The position numbers and the translations under genes were made by a program. From the NCBI GenBank assembly GCA_946405565.1, contig CAMJHU010000001.1, positions 1-26,989 of the forward strand: 26,989 nt of DNA. Reading direction: 5' to 3'. Origin of the DNA: an uncultured Clostridia bacterium. Lineage in GTDB: Bacteria > Bacillota > Clostridia > Oscillospirales > Acutalibacteraceae. Below are positions 22,776 to 26,989 of the stretch, one piece after another (position 1 is the first letter of the stretch; every line of letters begins with the position of its first letter). Below the pieces are notes generated by a model, which was given only the letters and a program-made list of their open reading frames with translations, was not told the origin of the DNA and searched no databases.

Positions 22776-25232
22776 ATGAAAAAATATCGTTTTGGCATTA
22801 TCGGTACCGGTCGGATTTGCCATACGTTCTGCAAGGCGCTGGCGCTCACGGATTATGCTGAGGCGAGCGCGGTCTGTTCGCGCAGTATGGAGCGTGCGCA
22901 GGCGTTCGCTGCGGAATTCGGTATCGCTCTCGCATATGACGATGTAGATGCCATGGTTCGGGATGAAAACGTGGATATTGTGTATATCGGTACACCACAC
23001 ACCGATCACGCCGACTCAGCGCTTGCCGCCATTTGCGCCAATAAGGCGGTTCTCTGTGAGAAGCCGATGGCGCTCAATGCCAAACAGGCGGAAATGGTAA
23101 TCAACGCCGCAGTGAAAAAGAAGGTCTTTTTCATGGAAGCGATGTGGACACGCTTCTTGCCTGCTATCGTCAATGCGTATGACTGGATCGGTGAGGGTCT
23201 GATCGGAGAGGTTAAGGAGGTCAATGCTTCTTTTTCGCGCAAGACCAAGTATGATACCAAGGACCGTCTGATTGCGCCCGAATTGGGCGGCGGCGCGCTG
23301 CTGGATTTGGGCATTTATACCATCTTCCTGTCGCAGTGGCTGCTGGGCGGACGTCCCGGTGATATCCGCTCCACATCCGTTCATTGTGAGAACGGCATTG
23401 ATTGGATGTCCTCCGCTGTGATGAAATTTTATAAGGGCGGTACCGCTTCGATTTCCTGCGGCTTCGAGTACGACAGTCATCACGCGGAAATCACCGGTGC
23501 GGAGGGTATGGTAGTGATTCCCGAATTCAACTGTGCCCGCAGCGCGTATGTGATTCGTGACGGCAAAATTATCCGGGAATACAGTGATGAGGACAGCCTT
23601 GAAAAGAAATATACCTATGAGATACGTCATGTGGTCGATTGTCTGAATAAGGGATTGCTGGAGTCTCCGCTCTATCCCACATGGCAGTCCTATGATATTC
23701 TCCATACCTGTGACCGCCTGCGTTCCGACTGGCGGCAGGTGTATCCGGGCGATAACCATGTGCCCGCACCGCCCAAAAAGAAGAAGAAAGCCGCGTCGGT
23801 TGCTCTGGCAAAAACGGCGGAACAGACTGCGGATGTCGCGGAAAATGCGGTTTCCTCTATCCGGGAACGCGTGAAGGCACGGGAAAATGCGCTCGATGCC
23901 CCGGACTGGTATCGTGACGCCGCTTTTTATCACATCTATCCGCTGGGTTTCTGCGGCGAAAACCGTTATAATGACTTCACTTCCGCTCCGACCGGCAAAC
24001 TCAAAACGCTGCTGCCCTATGTCGATTATCTTTGTGAGCTGGGCGCCAACGCGGTGTATTTCGGACCTGTGTTTGAATCCACCAAGCATGGCTACGATAC
24101 GGCGGATTACCGTGTGATTGACCGTCGGCTTGGTACCAACCGCGATTTCTTTGAAGTCTGTGAGAAGCTGCATCAGCGTGGCATCAAGGTCATTCTCGAC
24201 GGCGTGTTTAACCATGTGGGACGCGATTTCTGGGCGTTTAACGATGTGAAACAGCATCGCTGGGATTCGCCCTATAAAGATTGGTTCAATATCAATTTCG
24301 ACGGCAATTCGAATTATAACGACGGCTTCTGGTATGAGGGCTGGGAGGGGCATTATGACCTTGTCAAGCTCAACCTCCGCAATCCGAGTGTCAGAGGACA
24401 TATTTTCAGCTGCATTGAAGGCTGGGTGCATGAATTCGGCATTGACGGTCTGCGTCTTGACGTTGCCTATTGCTTGGATCGTGACTTCCTGCGTGAGCTG
24501 CGCACCTTCTGTAAAGACCGCTGGCCGCAGTTCTTCCTGTTGGGCGAGTGTCTCCACGGCGATTACAACATCTGGTGCAACGACGCCATGCTGGATTCCG
24601 TGACCAATTACGAGTGCTACAAAGGACTGTATTCTTCTTTCAATTCCGCCAATATGCACGAAATCGGCTATTCCCTTAACCGTCAGTTTGCCGATGATCA
24701 GTGGACGATTTACAAAGGCAAGAATCTTTATTCCTTTGTGGATAATCACGATGTGACTCGTATTTCCTCCATTCTCACCGACAAGACCAATCTCCCGCTG
24801 GTTTATGCATTGCTTTTTGCTATGCCGGGTATTCCCGCGGTGTATTATGGCAGCGAATTTGGCATCGGCGGTGACAAGGGTCAAGGCGATGACGCGCTGC
24901 GTCCCGCGTTTTCTGCCGAACGGGCGGAATCCGCCAAGAGTAACAACACCCTCTGGGAAACTGTCAGCCATCTCTATGCGGTGCGTAAGGCATCTCCCGC
25001 TCTCTGCCGCGGCAGCTATAAGCAGCTTCACATCAACTCTAGGCAGTTGGTATTCCGCCGTGAATTTGACGGACACCGCGTAATTTTCGCCCTGAACATG
25101 GATAATGCTCCCTATGTGGCGCATTTTGACGCAGGCGCGGGAAGCGGTACCGATTTGCTGACAGGGCAGACAATCGATTTTGGCAGTGGTCTGAATATTC
25201 CCGCCAAAACCGCCTATCTCATTCATATCTGA
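22776..25232 (+). CDS. Gfo/Idh/MocA dehydrogenase fused to GH13 alpha-amylase-family glycosidase
   Basis: One 818-residue frame with two complete enzymes. Residues 1 to about 325 are a Gfo/Idh/MocA NAD(P)-dependent sugar dehydrogenase: Rossmann motif GTGRIC at 10-15, EKP at 95-97 (Lys96), and the GGG-x3-D-x-G-x-Y motif with D177 and Y181. Residues about 326-376 are a charged linker with five Lys at 334-338 and an Ala/Glu-rich helix. Residues 377-818 are a GH13 barrel (DWYRDAAFYHIYPLGF start) with DGVFNH at 475-480, nucleophile D562 in GLRLDVAY, acid/base E591 in LLGEC, D659 in FVDNHD, and a beta-sandwich end. No signal peptide is seen, so it should be cytoplasmic. The linker has no Met and no start with a Shine-Dalgarno site, so one fused product is expected. 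GH13 enzymes act on alpha-glucans; the substrate is unknown. The CotH-family gene starts 23 nt downstream. Confidence 0.9.
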   Translation: MKKYRFGIIGTGRICHTFCKALALTDYAEASAVCSRSMERAQAFAAEFGIALAYDDVDAMVRDENVDIVYIGTPHTDHADSALAAICANKAVLCEKPMALNAKQAEMVINAAVKKKVFFMEAMWTRFLPAIVNAYDWIGEGLIGEVKEVNASFSRKTKYDTKDRLIAPELGGGALLDLGIYTIFLSQWLLGGRPGDIRSTSVHCENGIDWMSSAVMKFYKGGTASISCGFEYDSHHAEITGAEGMVVIPEFNCARSAYVIRDGKIIREYSDEDSLEKKYTYEIRHVVDCLNKGLLESPLYPTWQSYDILHTCDRLRSDWRQVYPGDNHVPAPPKKKKKAASVALAKTAEQTADVAENAVSSIRERVKARENALDAPDWYRDAAFYHIYPLGFCGENRYNDFTSAPTGKLKTLLPYVDYLCELGANAVYFGPVFESTKHGYDTADYRVIDRRLGTNRDFFEVCEKLHQRGIKVILDGVFNHVGRDFWAFNDVKQHRWDSPYKDWFNINFDGNSNYNDGFWYEGWEGHYDLVKLNLRNPSVRGHIFSCIEGWVHEFGIDGLRLDVAYCLDRDFLRELRTFCKDRWPQFFLLGECLHGDYNIWCNDAMLDSVTNYECYKGLYSSFNSANMHEIGYSLNRQFADDQWTIYKGKNLYSFVDNHDVTRISSILTDKTNLPLVYALLFAMPGIPAVYYGSEFGIGGDKGQGDDALRPAFSAERAESAKSNNTLWETVSHLYAVRKASPALCRGSYKQLHINSRQLVFRREFDGHRVIFALNMDNAPYVAHFDAGAGSGTDLLTGQTIDFGSGLNIPAKTAYLIHI

Positions 25233-25255
25233 ATGACTTGAAGAAGGTCTGACCG

Positions 25256-26761
25256 ATGAAAACGATGATGAAAATCGCGGCATGTCTCGTCACCGGATGC
25301 CTGCTACTGGGTATCCTCACAATGGCGCGGGTTCCCGCTGATATGCTGTCAGAGGACTGCATTCTGGTGGATCAACCATCCGTGACGATAGACGAGCAGG
25401 CGATTTATCAGGAATTGTTTGATCCGCACAGCCTGGTGGAAATCGAGCTTCATATGAGCAAGGAGCAGGTGGCGGATATTCAGAGAGAATACGAATACTA
25501 CCGCCAGGTCGGTGCCAAATCCACCACCTATCGTATCGCCGACAGCGTTACCTTTACGATCAACGGTAAGAAGTACGTCATCGAGGAAGTGGGCGTTCGC
25601 ATGAAGGGCGCCAAATCCCGCTGCAATTTTTACAATGACGTTCTGGGCGTTTACAATCTGACCAATCTTCTTATTAGTTTTAATCAGACTTTTGACGATA
25701 CGAATGAATACGGATTGGAAACACGGGTATGGAACAGTAAGCAGGAACGGAAAAAACGGGAAAACCGAACCTTTGCCACGCTGCAAACCATGGAGCTGAA
25801 ATGGAACCAGACCGCCGACAATACCTATGTGCGCAACAGTTATGTTCATGAGGTGTTCCGTTCCAATGGCATACCCGCGCAGCAATGCCGGCTTACCACC
25901 CTCTCAATCCGAGGGTGTAAGATGGGAATTTTCCGGTTGTTTGAACCGGTAGACGAGACATTTATAAGACGATATTTTTTACCGCGAGACTGGGGCGGCG
26001 ATTTGTATAAAGCCAAAGGCACGGAAACTTCACTTGCCACCTTTCGTCCGTATACCACCTATGGCGTTGTGAAAAAGGATAAATCCGAATATTACAATTA
26101 TGACTTGCACACCAATATCCTCACCTCTGAACATGAAAGCCTGCGCCATTTGATCGAAGTGGTCAACCGTCCCCAGGTGACCAGAGAGGAACTGGAAAGC
26201 GTGATCGACACCGACTGGCTTTCGCGCTTTACAGCCATTAATTTCGCGATGGGTAATATGGATGATCTGCGCTGCAATTATAACAACTATTTTGTCTACT
26301 TCCGGGGGAGCGACGGAAAAGCCGTATTTATCCCTTACGACTGTGAGATTGTCATGGGCGCGATTTATTCCTGGAACACGCCGGGAAGAGGTCTTACCGA
26401 GGTTTCGCCCTATTTTACATCTCATTTCGAGTTTAGCATCGAGCAGGATAATCCGATTATGCTTCAGGTCATTCTTCCAGACGGCTATTACAACGACCAA
26501 TATAACGCCTTTTTACGGGATATCGTCCAAAGCAAATGGTTCCGTCCCGCGACCTTTGAAGCCTATTACCGTCCCATCGCCGTCAATTACAGCGATAAAG
26601 TGATTTCCAAGTACAACTATATGAGCACGATTCATATGAATCTCGATTTTTCGATGGAAGGCGGTCCGGCATACAATGGCAACCTGTCCATTGCCGAATT
26701 TATGGAGAAAATGAAGCAGAACATCGAACGGAATGTACCTCCGGCTGAGACGGAATCGTGA
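25256..26761 (+). CDS. CotH kinase family protein, exported or membrane-anchored
   Basis: A 501-residue protein of the CotH family, atypical kinases first known from the spore coat. The hydrophobic stretch 7-23 is a signal or anchor; VTGC at 12-15 fits a lipobox, but the hydrophobic run continues past the Cys, so lipidation is uncertain. Family segments are visible: VGVRMKGAKSR (112-122), GIFRLFEPVDETFIRRYF (224-241), GGDLYKAKG (247-255), NFAMGNMDDLRCNYNNYFVYF (329-349) and FIPYDCEIVMG (358-368). The last would be PxDxD in the typical family, so Glu replaces the second Asp. AAGAAGG lies 8 nt upstream of the ATG. It shares the operon of the dehydrogenase-GH13 fusion and is closed by the terminator at 26803. 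The phosphorylated target is unknown; many CotH homologues are not spore proteins. Confidence 0.85.
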   Translation: MKTMMKIAACLVTGCLLLGILTMARVPADMLSEDCILVDQPSVTIDEQAIYQELFDPHSLVEIELHMSKEQVADIQREYEYYRQVGAKSTTYRIADSVTFTINGKKYVIEEVGVRMKGAKSRCNFYNDVLGVYNLTNLLISFNQTFDDTNEYGLETRVWNSKQERKKRENRTFATLQTMELKWNQTADNTYVRNSYVHEVFRSNGIPAQQCRLTTLSIRGCKMGIFRLFEPVDETFIRRYFLPRDWGGDLYKAKGTETSLATFRPYTTYGVVKKDKSEYYNYDLHTNILTSEHESLRHLIEVVNRPQVTREELESVIDTDWLSRFTAINFAMGNMDDLRCNYNNYFVYFRGSDGKAVFIPYDCEIVMGAIYSWNTPGRGLTEVSPYFTSHFEFSIEQDNPIMLQVILPDGYYNDQYNAFLRDIVQSKWFRPATFEAYYRPIAVNYSDKVISKYNYMSTIHMNLDFSMEGGPAYNGNLSIAEFMEKMKQNIERNVPPAETES

Positions 26762-26802
26762 ACCGTGCCGCGGTGAATTTGCGTGTGGAATCCAAAACAG
26801 GA

Positions 26803-26840
26803 AAAAGCGGTTGTTCCGTAGGGAACAGCCGCTTTTCCGC
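26803..26840 (+). terminator. Rho-independent terminator after the CotH-family gene
   Basis: A 15-bp stem with one G-T pair (26803-26817 with 26822-26836), a GTAG loop and a closing T run. Confidence 0.88.
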
Positions 26841-26853
26841 TTTACAAGATGAG

Positions 26854-26989
26854 ATGATAGCAAAACTTAAAGGAAACCTAAACAATATCATATCAACTTG
26901 TGAATCTAGTGGTGTAGATATAAATTCTCTAGAAGGAGATATAGCAAGTCAAGTCAATGAATTATCTGATAAAATTAAAAAACTTGAGG
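26854..26989 (+). CDS. Partial low-GC reading frame, 3' end outside window, unknown
   Basis: From about 26841 the sequence is AT-rich (43 G/C of 149 bases) and holds an open frame running off the right edge. Read from an ATG at 26854 it gives MIAKLKGNLNNIISTCESSG then VDINSLEGDIASQVNELSDKIKKLE, a helical, heptad-like pattern suggesting a coiled coil. No Shine-Dalgarno site precedes the ATG, and the frame is open further upstream through the terminator, so the true 5' end may have been lost at a junction. Codons such as ATA, TTA, CTA and TCT contrast with all other genes here. I do not recognise the protein; some type VII secretion-linked and phage proteins have similar helical starts. Confidence 0.4.
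   Translation, partial: MIAKLKGNLNNIISTCESSGVDINSLEGDIASQVNELSDKIKKLE

Noticed and set aside
23016..25283. A 755-codon open frame antisense to the dehydrogenase-GH13 gene
   Set aside because: It mirrors the sense codons of a well-supported gene with GC-biased third positions; its translation shows no domain and no ribosome binding site supports it.
26759..26853. Coding frame running from GTG 26759 through the terminator into the low-GC frame
   Set aside because: The 5' part is terminator hairpin sequence with no ribosome binding site; the open frame there is probably accidental.

Overview
The window looks like a chromosomal segment of a Gram-positive member of the Clostridia, probably Oscillospiraceae/Ruminococcaceae-like. 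The evidence is strong Shine-Dalgarno sites, frequent TTG/GTG starts, moderately high GC, the Firmicutes block era-yqzL-recO-mutS2, a DUF5685/J-domain gene pair, a CwlD-type amidase and a CotH-family protein (the last two hint at a spore former). No rRNA, tRNA, CRISPR array or recognisable transposase was found. The assignment rests on gene content and protein resemblance recalled from knowledge; no database search was run.

Layout. 1-2366 (+): a GNAT acetyltransferase cut by the left edge, an SDR oxidoreductase overlapping it by 4 nt, and a membrane-anchored polysaccharide deacetylase. A perfect 16-bp hairpin (2401-2437) ends this unit and also serves the convergent unit. 2456-4695 (-): DUF5685 protein, J-domain protein with a cysteine-rich tail, polytopic membrane protein. 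4894-12513 (+): CwlD-like amidase, then a sigma-A promoter and era, a YqzL-like small gene, recO, a GNAT gene, mutS2, an orphan SUKH protein and a YpmS-like anchored protein, closed by a terminator at 12551. 12703-14674 (+): an ECF sigma factor and its membrane anti-sigma/sensor protein with a candidate self-recognised promoter, closed by a terminator. 14821-22661 (+): sigma-A promoter, class I lysyl-tRNA synthetase with an appended tRNA-binding OB domain, tmk, DUF2156 protein, GNAT, DJ-1/PfpI protein, 5-formyl-THF cyclo-ligase and MltG, closed by a terminator. 22710-26840 (+): sigma-A promoter, a Gfo/Idh/MocA dehydrogenase fused in one frame to a complete GH13 glycosidase, and a secreted/anchored CotH-family protein, closed by a terminator. 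26841-26989: abrupt fall to about 29% GC (43 of 149 bases counted), with an open frame of unrelated codon use running off the right edge.

The genes mostly serve housekeeping: ribosome assembly and quality control (Era, MutS2), recombination repair (RecO), translation (LysRS), nucleotide and folate metabolism (Tmk, cyclo-ligase), and envelope work (deacetylase, CwlD, MltG, ECF sigma pair). The most unusual items are the dehydrogenase-GH13 fusion, the LysRS-I/OB-domain fusion, the DUF5685 protein with two DxxxD motifs beside a J-protein with 10 cysteines in its last 32 residues, the 39-bp tandem repeats in the MltG cytosolic tail, and the composition break at the right edge. Gaps between genes are all under about 220 bp; the larger ones (12514-12702, 14675-14890, 22585-22775) hold the terminators and promoters listed.
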